Source: Rhizophagus irregularis
Taxonomy: Eukaryota > Glomeromycota > Glomeromycetes > Glomerales > Glomeraceae
DNA: 64,000 nt
Direction: 5' to 3'
NCBI RefSeq assembly: GCF_026210795.1
Contig: NC_089438.1
Coordinates: forward strand, 4,609,501 to 4,673,500
Shown: in pieces, positions 35,114 through 45,411 of the stretch
Layout: every line of letters starts with the position of its first letter
How positions within the stretch are numbered: the stretch's first letter is position 1
Program-made: the position numbers and the translations under genes
The notes under the pieces: generated by a model
The model's input: the letters and a program-made list of their open reading frames with translations, nothing else
Databases searched by the model: none
What the model was told of the DNA's origin: nothing

Positions 35114-36406
35114 TTACTGAACGTCTAGTCTTTTTATATTATTTATAACAACCATAGGTTGCCAATTTTGTCGATCATGATATAATTTAAGTAACGTTCC
35201 ATTAACTGGAGTTATTAAAACTCGTCCTTCCAAAGTTCTTAATTTGTATGATCCATTTAATAAAACTTGATGGATGTAAAATGGTCCTTTCCATTTAGGG
35301 TCTAATTTTCCAGACCATTGTTTTTCTTTAGCTGCATTAAAATAAAGAACTTTGTCTCCTATTTGGTAAGAAATATTTTTCTTTAATTTTGCGTCATGTC
35401 GATCCTTTTGTTTCTGCTGTGATTTATTGATCTGCACACGTGCCTCTTCTCTGATTTGTGGTACATCATCAATTAAATGTTTGACACGTTTTAATAAAGT
35501 ATCAGAATTATTACACAAATTATCATCATTATCTATTGGTAATTTTGCTGATCGTCCATATACTAAAAAGAAAGGTTCTATTTTTGTTGAAGAATTTTTA
35601 CTGGTTCTATATGCAAATAAAATTGGTGCGATAAATAAATCCCATTCATCAGTATCTGTTGCAGTTTTTGCTAAAGCTTCGCATAGTGTTCTATTAAATC
35701 GTTCCACTAATCCATTTGTTTGTGGATGATAAGGAGTAGAAAAATGATGTTTAATTTGAAATCGCTGGGTAAGACTGTCGATCATTTTATTATTGAAATG
35801 AGATCCTCTATCTGATAAAATTCTTGAAGGACATCCATGTTGACAAATAATATTTTCATAAATAAAGGTAGCAACATTTTCTGCTGTAGCTTCTGATAAG
35901 GCTTTTGCTTCAGGCCATTTTGTTAAATAATCTATTGCGACTACAATATATCTATTACCTTTTTTAGAGCGTGGTAAAGGTCCTACTATATCTATTCCAA
36001 TTTGATAAAAAGGTTCAAAGGCAGGTATTGGGTGTAATGGTTCTGTTCTTTTATACTTTCCCCTTCTTTGACATTGATCACATGCTTGAACATACGCTCT
36101 TATATTTTCATACATTTGAGGCCAGTAATACCTGGAACGTATTTTCTCAAACATTATATCTGTAGCAAAATGTCCAGCTGTTGGATCATTATGCATCATA
36201 AAAAGAACAGGTTCTGCTTCATAGTTTCTGATTACTCTGAGTAAATTGTTTTGTTGTCTTTTGTCTATTTTGTAGATAAAGTTATTTTTGATGATAAAAT
36301 TTTTAGAAAAATTAATAAATTTGCGCTTTTGTTGTGTTGTTAAATTTGGTGGTAGTTGTTGTGATTGTAAATATTGATAAAGGTTTTGGTATTGTTGTAG
36401 TTCCAT
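35114..36406 (-). CDS. Gypsy integrase
   Basis: Inserts the cDNA copy into the genome. 430 aa. HHCC zinc-binding domain: H72, H79, C109, C112 (HNDPTAGH.., CDQC). Catalytic D,D-35-E: D139 (IGIDIVGPL), D199 (ILSDRGSHF), E235 (NGLVERFNRT), with the normal 35-residue spacing between the last two. The C-terminal GPF module (WKGPFYIHQVLLNGSYKL) follows; no chromodomain. It is separated from the Pol frame by 119 nt of AT-rich sequence and lies in another frame, so it needs a splice, a frameshift or its own start. An ATG is present at 36406. All catalytic residues are intact. Confidence 0.92.
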   Translation of the reverse strand: MELQQYQNLYQYLQSQQLPPNLTTQQKRKFINFSKNFIIKNNFIYKIDKRQQNNLLRVIRNYEAEPVLFMMHNDPTAGHFATDIMFEKIRSRYYWPQMYENIRAYVQACDQCQRRGKYKRTEPLHPIPAFEPFYQIGIDIVGPLPRSKKGNRYIVVAIDYLTKWPEAKALSEATAENVATFIYENIICQHGCPSRILSDRGSHFNNKMIDSLTQRFQIKHHFSTPYHPQTNGLVERFNRTLCEALAKTATDTDEWDLFIAPILFAYRTSKNSSTKIEPFFLVYGRSAKLPIDNDDNLCNNSDTLLKRVKHLIDDVPQIREEARVQINKSQQKQKDRHDAKLKKNISYQIGDKVLYFNAAKEKQWSGKLDPKWKGPFYIHQVLLNGSYKLRTLEGRVLITPVNGTLLKLYHDRQNWQPMVVINNIKRLDVQ

Positions 36407-36525
36407 ATTGTTTTGATTGATTATTATTAAAGGTTTTGTTGTTTTAATTGGTTAATAATTGAATTGGATAATTATATAGATAATAAATAAATAATAATAA
36501 TAAATAATAAAATAAAAAAGAAAAT

Positions 36526-39500
36526 TTAATAAAGATGGGAAAAGAAATTAAATCGATATTTCCTTTGAGAGTGTTCCCAAAATGGTTCATTAATTAAATA
36601 TTCAGGTTTAAATTCAGGTTGAATAATGTTGAATTTCTTAGGAATTCTTTGTGGTCTACTATATCCATCATTTTGTACTTCATAAATATTCTTTTCTTCG
36701 CCAATAATTGCTAAAAAACATTCAGCTGAATTAATAGGTTCTTCTGTTGGATTAATTCTTGAGAGAGCATCTGCATTGGCATTGGCTTTTCCAGCTCTAT
36801 GCTGAATAGTAAAATCATATTGCTGTAGTTGCATAATCCATCTCGCTCTCCTTCCAGTTGGAATTTTTGAAGTTTGTAACCATTTGAGGGCAGAATGGTC
36901 AGTAACTACTGAGAAAGGTAATAATCCTAAATAATGCTGAAAATAATTAATTGCCCATACAATAGCCAAACATTCTAGGTCTGTTATAGCATAGTTTTGT
37001 TCATGTTTATTTAAACTTCTACTTGCATAAGCAACTACATATTCTTTTCCTTCTTTATCTTTTTGAGAGAGTACAGCTCCTAATCCTGTTCCAGAAGCAT
37101 CAGTATATAAAATAAAAGGTTGTTCAAAGTCGGGATACCTCAAAATAGGTGCTGAGATTAATCTTTCTTTCAGGTGTTCAAATGCTTTCTGTTGCTTCTC
37201 TGTCCATTGAAATGGAGTTTCTTTTTGTAATAACTTAGAGATAGGCTTCGCAATTTTAGAAAAATCCTTGATAAATTTTCTGTAATAGGAGAATAATCCT
37301 AAAACCGATCTAATTTCAGTAACAGAGGTGGGTGCAGGAAAATTTCTAATCTTCTCTATTTTTGAAGGATCAACTCTTATACCATCTCTTCCTACGATAT
37401 GTCCAAGGAAAGCAATACTAGGAAGGCAAAAATAACATTTCTTCAGCTTAATTTTTAAATTAGCATTTCTGAGCGCTTGGAAAACTTGAGTAATATTATC
37501 CAGATGTTGTTCAAAGGTCTTTGAGTAAATAATTATGTCATCTAAATAAACAGCCACGAATTTTCCCAAAAACTCTTGTAATACATAGTTCATTAACCTT
37601 TGGAAGGTTCCTGGAGCATTCCTCAATCCAAAAGGCATGACGTTAAATTCATATAATCCAAAATCTGTTATAAAAGCTGTTTTTTCCTTGTCTTTAGGAT
37701 CCATTTCCACTTGCCAAAAGCCACTAGCAAGGTCTAATGTAGAGAACCAATTAGCAGTTCTGAAGGATTCAAGCAAATCATCGATACGAGGTAAGGGATA
37801 TGCGTCAGGTTTTGTAACTTTATTGAGCGGTCTATAATCAACACACATTTGCAGGTCTCCTCCTTTCTTGTCTACTATTACTACTGGTGCAGCCCATGGG
37901 CTCATGGATTTCTTTATCATTCCTTGTTGTTCCAACTTCTTTATTTCTTCTCTAAGGAATTCTTTCTTCTTAGGGTTAGTTCTGTAGGGACTTCTTGCTT
38001 GAGGTGCAGCGTCTCCAGTGTGGATTTGATGTTTAATTAATCCAGTTCTCCCAATATCAGTCTGGCTCTTTGCACAAATATCTTCATTGTTGTTCAATAC
38101 TTGTTGGAATTGTGTCTGTTGATGATCTGTAAGCGGTCCAACATGTAGGTCTTTTTGGATATTCCACTCATTTCCTTTTTCTGCTTGAGCTAAGAATAGT
38201 GCAGGATTATCAGTTTTATCTTCATCATCTTCAGTTAGGTAATCATTTAAAATATCTTCTAATAAATTATATTGGTCAGGAATTTCCTCCTTTTCATCCC
38301 AAGGGTTATAGTTTAGTGGTTGTTGATACCATTGTTCCCATATTTCTTCATCTTCACTTGATTCACTATTAAGAAGGTGAATCTGTTTTTCAATTAGGTC
38401 ATCCTCATACTCATATTCATCAAAAATTTCGTCTATTTCATTGTCAATTTCTTCTTCTTGGAAAGATACATATCTGGGAACTTCTCCAATATGAATTGAA
38501 ATAGGTGCAAGAATAGTTTTAGCTAGGAAAGTCAATTGAACTGATTTATTATTGAAATCAAGTACAGCTCTGGTACGCCTAAACCAGTCAGTTCCTAAGA
38601 GTAGGGTTTCATCCTTTGAGTCAATAACATGGAAAGTGGTAGGGATAAGGAGAGTTTGAATTACTATAGGTACTTTTTCTATTTGTCCTAAGGCTCTGTT
38701 TCTTGTCCCATCCGCAGTGACTACAATAGTGTTGGAGGGTTTAGTGATTTCCAATCTCAACTTTCGAGCAAGAGATTTGGTGATAACACAAACAGCAGCT
38801 CCTGAATCTAAAATTGCATAAACAGGATCTCCTTTAATTCTCACTGCACATTTCACAGCAGTGGTGTCTCTAGTATCACCTTCTTCCGAATCAGAGATTC
38901 TATCTACATAGTTAGTTTCTTGAGTCTTAGGTGGTCTTCTCAAAATTCTGGCAAAATCTTTCTTTTGGTCATTATATTTCAAAAGTTGTCCAATCTTTGC
39001 TGAAGATGGCATATTTAATATGTCATATGAAATGCGATAAGGAGGCATCTGTTCAATAATTGAGGGCATTCTTGGGGTTCTTTTAACAGTTCTTTTTGGT
39101 GGAACAGCAGGAGTAGCAGTTGTTTCAATAACTTCATCCATTGGAATATTGATATTTTGTCTTGGTTGGGGTCTTCTCAATCTCTGTTCTTGTTGTGATT
39201 CAGATGAAATAATATTTTCTACAGCTCTTGGTTGTTTAGGTTTTGGCCTATAGTTAGTGGTTGGTTGAGATCTAGAACGAGTAGTGACATAGGCTTCAGC
39301 TTCCTCATAATTGTCATCGTAATAATCTTGATAATATTCATCTTCATAATAATTATCATAAGAATCATAAGTTTCTTCATATGTTTCCAAATAATGAGCA
39401 TCTCTTCTTTGAGGTCTTCTTGCATTTCTTTCTGACATACAATCTCTAGCGTAATGTCCTTTTTCTCCACATCTGTAGCATTCGATATCTCTTATATCAG

Positions 39501-40863
39501 TTCTGGGTCTATTAGGTCTGAAAGTTTGGGTTAAATTATTTGGTTGAGTATATCTCGCAGGTTGGATTCTTCTAACAGGTTGTGGTTGAATGGGTTGAGT
39601 TTGAGCTAATAAAGCACTAGATAAATTTGCATAGTTAAGTGAAAGTTTCTGCATTTGTTGAGTTAATGCTTCAATTGCTTCCATTTGAAGACTTTCAGTT
39701 TTTGCAGGTGTGGTTGATACAGTAGCTACTTTAGTAGCAATTCCAGTAACACTTGGTCCTAAATGTGCGTAATTTAATCCAGTTTCAACTTTTCTTGCAT
39801 TACCAATGACATCAGATAAAGTATTAGCATCTTGTAAATGTACCATAGGAGTGATAGTAGGAGTTAATCCAAAAAGGAACATTCTAATTTTCTGAGCATC
39901 AGGAATAGCATTGGTAGTATCAACTCTCTTTAATAACCTTTGGAATTTAGCGGCATAATCATCTACTGTTTCATTACTACCTTGTCTTAAGGTGAGTAAT
40001 TCCTGATACCATTTATTTTTGCGAGTATCATTTGCAAAATATTTTTTAAAAAGGTCTGTAAAATTATTGCCAGTGTTTTGTCCAGATTCCCAGTGGTTAC
40101 CTATTGTAGCAGAATTAGTATCATACCAATCAGATGCAGCACCTCTTAAATAAGAAGCTGCAACTGCTAGTTTTCTCTCAGGAGTAGTCCAACCATTAGT
40201 AGCAGCAGCCTTTTCAAAAATAGCTAACCATTCGATAGGATCTTCATCTTCTTTTCCAGAAAAGGGTTCAATTTTTGCAATATTACTTCCTCTGCTCAAA
40301 AGATTGGCAGCATTATTACCAAAAACAGTTTGCAAAGCATTGGTGATAGCAGCTTCGTCAGCCATATTTTGATTATAAACAGGAGGGTTATCTATGAGAT
40401 TATTAGGGTTATTATTTCTTTCAGTTTGGATATCAGTGTTAAGTTGAGCAACTAATTGAGGTGTAACAGGATTATTAAAATAGTTTGTTCTATGAGTAAG
40501 ATTGAAGAAGAAAAATACTAGATTTCTGATAGAATCAGGTCTTTGCTGGTATCTAATACTAAAAAGTAGTTTACTAGATAGGATTAAAACTTGGAGTCCT
40601 TTGATTCTATTGTTATCTAATTGAAATGCTTGACAGAAGATAGGTAAAGCCCTTATAGTGTAGGAGGTATAACTAACTGCAAAGAAGTAGTTACTAATCC
40701 AATTCCAGAAATTTTGAAAGGCAGGTGGTAAAACAAGAGGTGGAGGATAACAGATACGACAAGAATGATCTACAGTAGTAGGTGGATTTATATTTGAAAG
40801 ATGTTGAGCAGTATGGCGAGTAGTTAATTGTAATTGTTGTTCGAAATGATCTTGTATGGTCAT
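36526..40863 (-). CDS. Gypsy Gag-Pol polyprotein (Gag, protease, RT, RNase H)
   Basis: 1445 aa without a stop. Order: N-terminal region of about 165 aa, Gag core (PIEWLAIFEKAA..YLRGAASDWYD), zinc knuckle CYRCGEKGHYARDC at ~461-474, acidic Tyr/Asp-rich stretch, aspartic protease (YAILDSGAAVCVI, ~684), reverse transcriptase (MPFGLRNAPGTFQRLM and the YLDDIIIYS active site at ~1105), RNase H (LYTDASGTGLGAVLSQ, ~1250). Gag and Pol are fused in one frame, unlike elements that use a frameshift. The start ATG lies 33 nt beyond the 5' LTR on the coding strand. Catalytic motifs are intact; with near-identical LTRs this suggests a recently active copy. Confidence 0.93.
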   Translation of the reverse strand: MTIQDHFEQQLQLTTRHTAQHLSNINPPTTVDHSCRICYPPPLVLPPAFQNFWNWISNYFFAVSYTSYTIRALPIFCQAFQLDNNRIKGLQVLILSSKLLFSIRYQQRPDSIRNLVFFFFNLTHRTNYFNNPVTPQLVAQLNTDIQTERNNNPNNLIDNPPVYNQNMADEAAITNALQTVFGNNAANLLSRGSNIAKIEPFSGKEDEDPIEWLAIFEKAAATNGWTTPERKLAVAASYLRGAASDWYDTNSATIGNHWESGQNTGNNFTDLFKKYFANDTRKNKWYQELLTLRQGSNETVDDYAAKFQRLLKRVDTTNAIPDAQKIRMFLFGLTPTITPMVHLQDANTLSDVIGNARKVETGLNYAHLGPSVTGIATKVATVSTTPAKTESLQMEAIEALTQQMQKLSLNYANLSSALLAQTQPIQPQPVRRIQPARYTQPNNLTQTFRPNRPRTDIRDIECYRCGEKGHYARDCMSERNARRPQRRDAHYLETYEETYDSYDNYYEDEYYQDYYDDNYEEAEAYVTTRSRSQPTTNYRPKPKQPRAVENIISSESQQEQRLRRPQPRQNINIPMDEVIETTATPAVPPKRTVKRTPRMPSIIEQMPPYRISYDILNMPSSAKIGQLLKYNDQKKDFARILRRPPKTQETNYVDRISDSEEGDTRDTTAVKCAVRIKGDPVYAILDSGAAVCVITKSLARKLRLEITKPSNTIVVTADGTRNRALGQIEKVPIVIQTLLIPTTFHVIDSKDETLLLGTDWFRRTRAVLDFNNKSVQLTFLAKTILAPISIHIGEVPRYVSFQEEEIDNEIDEIFDEYEYEDDLIEKQIHLLNSESSEDEEIWEQWYQQPLNYNPWDEKEEIPDQYNLLEDILNDYLTEDDEDKTDNPALFLAQAEKGNEWNIQKDLHVGPLTDHQQTQFQQVLNNNEDICAKSQTDIGRTGLIKHQIHTGDAAPQARSPYRTNPKKKEFLREEIKKLEQQGMIKKSMSPWAAPVVIVDKKGGDLQMCVDYRPLNKVTKPDAYPLPRIDDLLESFRTANWFSTLDLASGFWQVEMDPKDKEKTAFITDFGLYEFNVMPFGLRNAPGTFQRLMNYVLQEFLGKFVAVYLDDIIIYSKTFEQHLDNITQVFQALRNANLKIKLKKCYFCLPSIAFLGHIVGRDGIRVDPSKIEKIRNFPAPTSVTEIRSVLGLFSYYRKFIKDFSKIAKPISKLLQKETPFQWTEKQQKAFEHLKERLISAPILRYPDFEQPFILYTDASGTGLGAVLSQKDKEGKEYVVAYASRSLNKHEQNYAITDLECLAIVWAINYFQHYLGLLPFSVVTDHSALKWLQTSKIPTGRRARWIMQLQQYDFTIQHRAGKANANADALSRINPTEEPINSAECFLAIIGEEKNIYEVQNDGYSRPQRIPKKFNIIQPEFKPEYLINEPFWEHSQRKYRFNFFSHLY

Positions 40864-40880
40864 AAATCTCTTATGACCTG

Positions 40881-40893
40881 GCAGGAATCACCA
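40881..40893 (-). other. Primer-binding site
   Basis: Three bases inside the 5' LTR on the coding strand reads TGGTGATTCCTGC, starting with the TGG expected opposite a tRNA CCA end. The priming tRNA was not identified. Confidence 0.6.
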
Positions 40894-40896
40894 CTT

Positions 40897-41391
40897 TGTT
40901 AACAGGTCCGTCTCAGACTCTGTCAACTATAACTAAACGTTAGGGAGTCAATAGCTATAACGTAGTTTATATCAGCAAGACACGCAAAAACACAATACGC
41001 AAAATATAACACAATCACAGTTCGTTTTTAATATAAGAGTTTATTAAATAGTTAATACAAGTTAATCCCTAACTTATACTATCTATTTTCTATCTATCTG
41101 ACACACTGACACACACTTTAACTTAAGAAAAAAATCATAAGATATTTATATAAAAATAAAATATAAAGAAAATAATATAACTAAAATAAATAAAGTAAAT
41201 AAAATAAATGTAATAAATAAAAGAAATAATAAAAATAATAAAAATAACATAAATAATATAAATAACAAAAATAACAATTGTAACGTTAATCAGATCTACA
41301 AAATTATTTGATTACATAATGATTGATCTACTAATTAATCATCTGATTTTTGAATCTCGTGATTTTTACTGCGCCATAATCTTCGTTATCA
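40897..41391 (-). repeat. 5' LTR of the Gypsy element
   Basis: Partner of 32858-33352; 495 bp, one visible mismatch. Holds the element's promoter on the minus strand. Confidence 0.95.
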
Positions 41392-41660
41392 GCGGTGACT
41401 CTGGCACATGTTCCCTACTGTAACACGCGGTGACTCTGGCGCATGTTCCCTACTGTAACATGCGGTGACTCTGGCGCATGTTCCCTACTGTAACATGCGG
41501 TGACTCTGGCGCATGTTCCCTACTGTAACATGCGGTGACTCTGGCGCATGTTTCCTACTGTAACATGCGGTGACTCTGGCACATGTTTCCTATAGTAACA
41601 TGTGGTAACTCTAGTTTATTTTTCTTACTGTAACATGCAGTGATTTTAGTACATATTCTT
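41392..41660. repeat. Left subterminal minisatellite, second half
   Basis: Continuation of the array broken by the Gypsy insertion: about seven units, GCGGTGACTCTGGCGCATGT-type, decaying inward (TAACTCTAGTTTATTTTTC, then TGATTTTAGTACATATTC). The gradient of decay toward the interior suggests that units are added or homogenised near the terminus. Confidence 0.85.
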
Positions 41661-41769
41661 ATATCTAAAATATTAAATATTTAATACTAAGCATTACTAG
41701 AATCAATGCATATTATGTTATAGAATATTGTATATTATGTTTTAGAAATATATATAACTTTACTAAAAA

Positions 41770-41990
41770 TGGCCATTTTTTTGAAATAGTATTTAAGGTT
41801 TATTTTTAGTAATTTTAGCAAAAAAAATAAATAAAAAAAAATAAATAAACAAAAAAAAATATAAACAAAAAAAAATAAACAAAAAAAAATATAAACAAAA
41901 AAAAAAAGTAAACAAAAAAAAAATAAACAAAAAAAAAAATAATAAAATAACAAAAAACAACAAAAAATAAAAAATAACAAATGATTTGCA
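41770..41990. repeat. A-rich arm of an internal inverted repeat
   Basis: GAAATAGTATTTAAGG.. and AGTAATTTTAGCAAAA followed by about 150 bp of AAATAAACAAAAAAA. The inverted counterpart is 45840-46135. The Phe-rich minus frames here are by-products. Confidence 0.75.
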
Positions 41991-42298
41991 TAATCATGTT
42001 ATCAATATATACAGATCACGATACAAAGTTGTTAACAATCAGATGATCTAAATTTCATAGTGTTGTTTATTGTGATTGGCCGTTGTAATAATAAGTTGTA
42101 TTCCAAAAAAGGAAGGAAGTAGGTCCTAATTTGGTTAGCAAATATGGCAAAACAGGGGTCCGTTTTTATATAAAATATATATAAACATAATTGAAATTTC
42201 GTTTCATTGCAATGAATTTCAATTTCAATTTCAATTTCAATATATCAATTGATTGTTTTTTGGACAGCAGTTGTTTAAATAAATTTCGTGAATTGAAG

Positions 42299-43080
42299 TT
42301 GATCATCATTTACGTCACAGTAAGTAAAAATAATCTAAAATTGGATTCACATGTTATAAAAATTGAAACTTGTATATAATAACTATAAATAAATTAGTTA
42401 TAATGAAGGTACTTTTTTTTATTAATAAAATTGTATTTTTTTATTTGTTTGTTAATTAAATTAAAAATTGTGATTTTTCCCATAAATTACACATTTTTTT
42501 AATTAATAATAAATAAATTTACAAATTGAAAATCGAAAGATGATCATCATTTACGTCACAATGAAAATAATCTACAATTAAATTCACATGTTAATATTAG
42601 TTAAAAGAACTAAAGCCCGCAATTAATGACTATAAATAAATTAGTTATAATGAAGCTACCTTTTTTTATTAATAAAATTGTATTTTTTTATTTGTTTTTT
42701 TAATTAATAATAAAAAAAATAAATTTACAAATTGAAAATTGAAAGATGATCATCATTTACGTCACAATGAAAATAATCTACAATTAAATTCACATGTTAA
42801 TATTAGTTAAAAGAACTAAAGCCGCAATTAATAACTATAAATAAATTAGTTACAATGAAACCACCCTTTTTTTATAGCTATAATTATAAAAGTGTGGTTT
42901 TTTTCAACAGATTATTACACTTTTTTAATAATAAAAAATAAATAAATTTACAAATTGAAAAATTGAAAGATGATCATCATTTACGTTACAATGAAAATAA
43001 ACTAAAATTGAATTCACAGGTTAGAAAATTTAAAGCCACATATAGTAACTATAAACAAATTAGTTCTAATAAAATTACCC
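42299..43080. repeat. Four-copy upstream tandem repeat sharing TIR motifs
   Basis: Units of about 205-240 bp, each led by TGATCATCATTTACGTCACA (about 42299, 42541, 42748, 42971; the fourth has TTACGTTACA), followed by AATCACATG-like and AATTAGTTATAATGAA blocks and a T-run. TGATCATC and TTTACGTCACAA also occur in the TIR (32069-32108). The array lies 0.6-1.4 kb upstream of the gene at 43699, so it may be a regulatory or transposase-binding array. ACGTCA is also a CRE/bZIP-type core. Confidence 0.7.
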
Positions 43081-43698
43081 TTTTTTTTATCATTTATTTA
43101 ATTAATAAAGTAATATTTAACAGTTAATGAGATTATGTTATTTCAATCATAAACTATTATATAAATTAATAAATTAATTTTATTATATAAATTGTAATAA
43201 ATTTTTGATAAAATCAATTTTTTTTCAATGTAAATAAATAATAAAATCGCAATTTTTCAATGAAAACTACTTTTTTTTAAATTTAAATAAATGTAATAAA
43301 ATCATCATAATTTTGCAATAAATTGTAATAAAATCGTAATTTTTTCAATAAAATTGCATTTTTTTAAATAAATTTGATAAAAATCAAAATTTTTCATATA
43401 TTAATAAATAATAAAATCGTAATTTTTTCAATGAACCACTTTTTTAAGTTTTAAATAAAATGTATCATAATTTTGTAATAAATTGTAATAAAATCACATT
43501 TTTATTTTTTTAATAATCATAAATCATAAATAATAATAAATAATTGTAATATTATTACTTTTTTTTAAAAAATAAAATATATTATAAATATATTAAAGTC
43601 ATAATTTTTTTTATAAATATAAGTAATTCATTTACTTTTTTTTACTTTTATTCATTTTTCATTTTAATAATAATCAGATTCAAAAAAAATTTCGAAAT
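43081..43698. other. AT-only spacer before the cargo gene
   Basis: Almost pure A/T with repeated AATAAATTGTAATAAAATC-like phrases. Probable promoter region of the gene at 43699; no distinct motif stands out. Confidence 0.35.
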
Positions 43699-44700
43699 AT
43701 GATTGCAAACATTACAACCATCGTGTATATACTCTCTGTGACTGATGAAACTATTAATAATGGTGTCTTGCAGAAAGGCATGGCTATTTCCCGAATTGAT
43801 AATGAAGATGCATTTCAAATATATAAATTTTACAATTATATGACCTTAATAAATAACACAGACCTTGATTCAGATGATGGATCTAAAGTAACTTCGCCAC
43901 TTAAGGCAGAAAATGTATACTTAATTACAGGAAAATTTTCAACAACTCAAGATGGTTCAATAAACGTCTCTATTACAACTAATGTACAACTCCTTATCGA
44001 TAAGGAAGATATTCCTATAATAAAACCAACTGTACATCTTCTTGGAAAGACTTTGGGGTATGCAGAATTAACAGAAAGTGGATATACTTTACAAATACAA
44101 GTAAAGCCATATTTATCTAAGGATCAATTTACTCCATTTACTGTAAATTTAACTCACCCACCAAATGGGCGATTTAAGAATGCGTTAACAAAAGCCAGAA
44201 AAAATTCAACAGTTCATACAACAGGAGTATTTTTTTTTGCAAAAGATCAATTATACTGTGAAATTTTGGAATTTCAGTTTGTATCAGCAAAAATAGAATC
44301 AGATAACAGTATTGTAGTTCCATGGAAATCAAAATCTGATTCACGTAATGAAGGATCTTCAAAATCTGTTATAGAACAAAGAATTTCTCTCATACAACAG
44401 AATTCAACAACACAACCATCATTGTCAATGACACCAACTAAAAATAAATGTAAAACAAATATGACTAAAATAGCAGATATTTCAAGATCTTTGCTATTAC
44501 AAAATCAACAAAGTGATGAAATTCATGATTGTGAAACTTCTATTACAAATGAAGAAAATGAAGAAAGAATTAATGAAAATATTGAAGAAAATGAAGAGAG
44601 AAACGAAAATATTAAAAAAAAAATAATACACCAAAAATTTCAAATTCAACAAGAGGTAGAAAAAAACAAAAAACTAAATAATGTTTATGAACTAACGTAA
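43699..44700 (+). CDS. Uncharacterised cargo protein of the giant element
   Basis: I do not recognise a named domain. The 333-aa single-exon frame is intact. Residues 1-200 alternate short hydrophobic and polar runs (VYLITGKFSTTQDGSINVSI, VQLLIDKEDIPIIKPTVHLL, TGVFFFAKDQLYCEILEFQF), a beta-rich pattern that could be an OB-like fold. The rest is Ser/Thr/Lys-rich and then highly charged (NEENEERINENIEENEERNE), ending in a short coiled coil. I recall similar proteins as unnamed, multi-copy families in Rhizophagus genomes, which fits transposon cargo; this is memory, not a search. It sits between two tandem-repeat arrays inside the element. A role in binding the subterminal repeats, like plant CACTA TnpA proteins, is a hypothesis only. 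Confidence 0.75.
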   Translation: MIANITTIVYILSVTDETINNGVLQKGMAISRIDNEDAFQIYKFYNYMTLINNTDLDSDDGSKVTSPLKAENVYLITGKFSTTQDGSINVSITTNVQLLIDKEDIPIIKPTVHLLGKTLGYAELTESGYTLQIQVKPYLSKDQFTPFTVNLTHPPNGRFKNALTKARKNSTVHTTGVFFFAKDQLYCEILEFQFVSAKIESDNSIVVPWKSKSDSRNEGSSKSVIEQRISLIQQNSTTQPSLSMTPTKNKCKTNMTKIADISRSLLLQNQQSDEIHDCETSITNEENEERINENIEENEERNENIKKKIIHQKFQIQQEVEKNKKLNNVYELT

Positions 44701-44839
44701 CCCAGTAATAATCTTTTCTTTAATTTTTTTTATTATCTGTTCTTTATATTTTATATGTAATAAGTGCTATATTTATTTTTTTTAATGAAATAAAAAACAT
44801 ATTTTATTTTTTATGTCAAAGAAAAGTGGTTTAAAAGAA

Positions 44840-45345
44840 AATTTGAAGTCTACGTAAAATTTAATTGCTGATCATGTTACACATGTCATAGATCACCTGA
44901 CAAATACGAACTGTTTTTAAAATTCTTTTTTTATTATCTATTGTTTTTTATATTTTATATGTAATAAGTACTTTATTTATTTTTCAATGAAATAAATGAA
45001 ATAAAAGAAGTTGCATTTATTTTATTTTTATATCAAAGTATAATTAGTTCAAAAAAAAAAATTTGAAGTCAACGAAGTCAACGTAAAATTTAATTGCTGA
45101 TCGTACTATTATGCATGTCATAGATCACCTGACAAATACGAACTGTTTTTAAAATTCATTTTTATTATCTGTATTTTTTATATCTTATATGTAATAAACA
45201 TTATATTTATTTATTTTTTATTAAAAAAAAAATTGAAGTTATTGTAAAATTTAATTGTTGATCCTTAATAATAATATTACAAATATATGTTATAGATCAC
45301 TGATCATATATATATATACGAACTATTAAAACTTTCATAATAATT
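44840..45345. repeat. Three-copy tandem repeat downstream of the cargo gene
   Basis: Units of about 170-220 bp with GTAAAATTTAATTGCTGATC, CATAGATCACCTGACAAATA and ACGAACTGTTTTTAAAATTC. Copies begin near 44842, 45060 and 45232; the third is most diverged. Confidence 0.7.
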
Positions 45346-45411
45346 TGATTGCTAATAATTTTTTTAATATATTACTAACATTAAATCATAATTAATAATA
45401 AAACTGAATCA

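Larger units (their letters stand above)
32858..41391 (-). mobile_element. Young Gypsy LTR retrotransposon nested in the minisatellite
   Basis: Two 495-bp LTRs (32858-33352 and 40897-41391), each TG..CA, differ at one base seen by eye (near 33100/41139). GCGG flanks both sides, a 4-bp TSD inside a minisatellite unit; GCGGT with one-base-shifted LTR edges is equally possible. Coding strand is minus: primer-binding site, Gag-Pol, integrase, a third frame, then the polypurine tract. The 1.4-kb space after the third frame carries an antisense reading frame at 33747-34442. The gene order (PR-RT-RH-IN) is Ty3/Gypsy. Confidence 0.95.

Noticed and set aside
37637-38040. Plus-strand frames within the Gypsy Pol region
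   Set aside because: Shadows of the minus-strand Pol frame with no start context or domain.
32290-41660. CRISPR-like array of repeats
   Set aside because: Units are contiguous near-identical tandem copies without variable spacers, in a eukaryotic transposon end; no cas genes.
41735-41997. Phe-rich minus-strand frames
   Set aside because: Low-complexity A/T repeat; mirrored in the T-rich arm at 45.8-46.0 kb.
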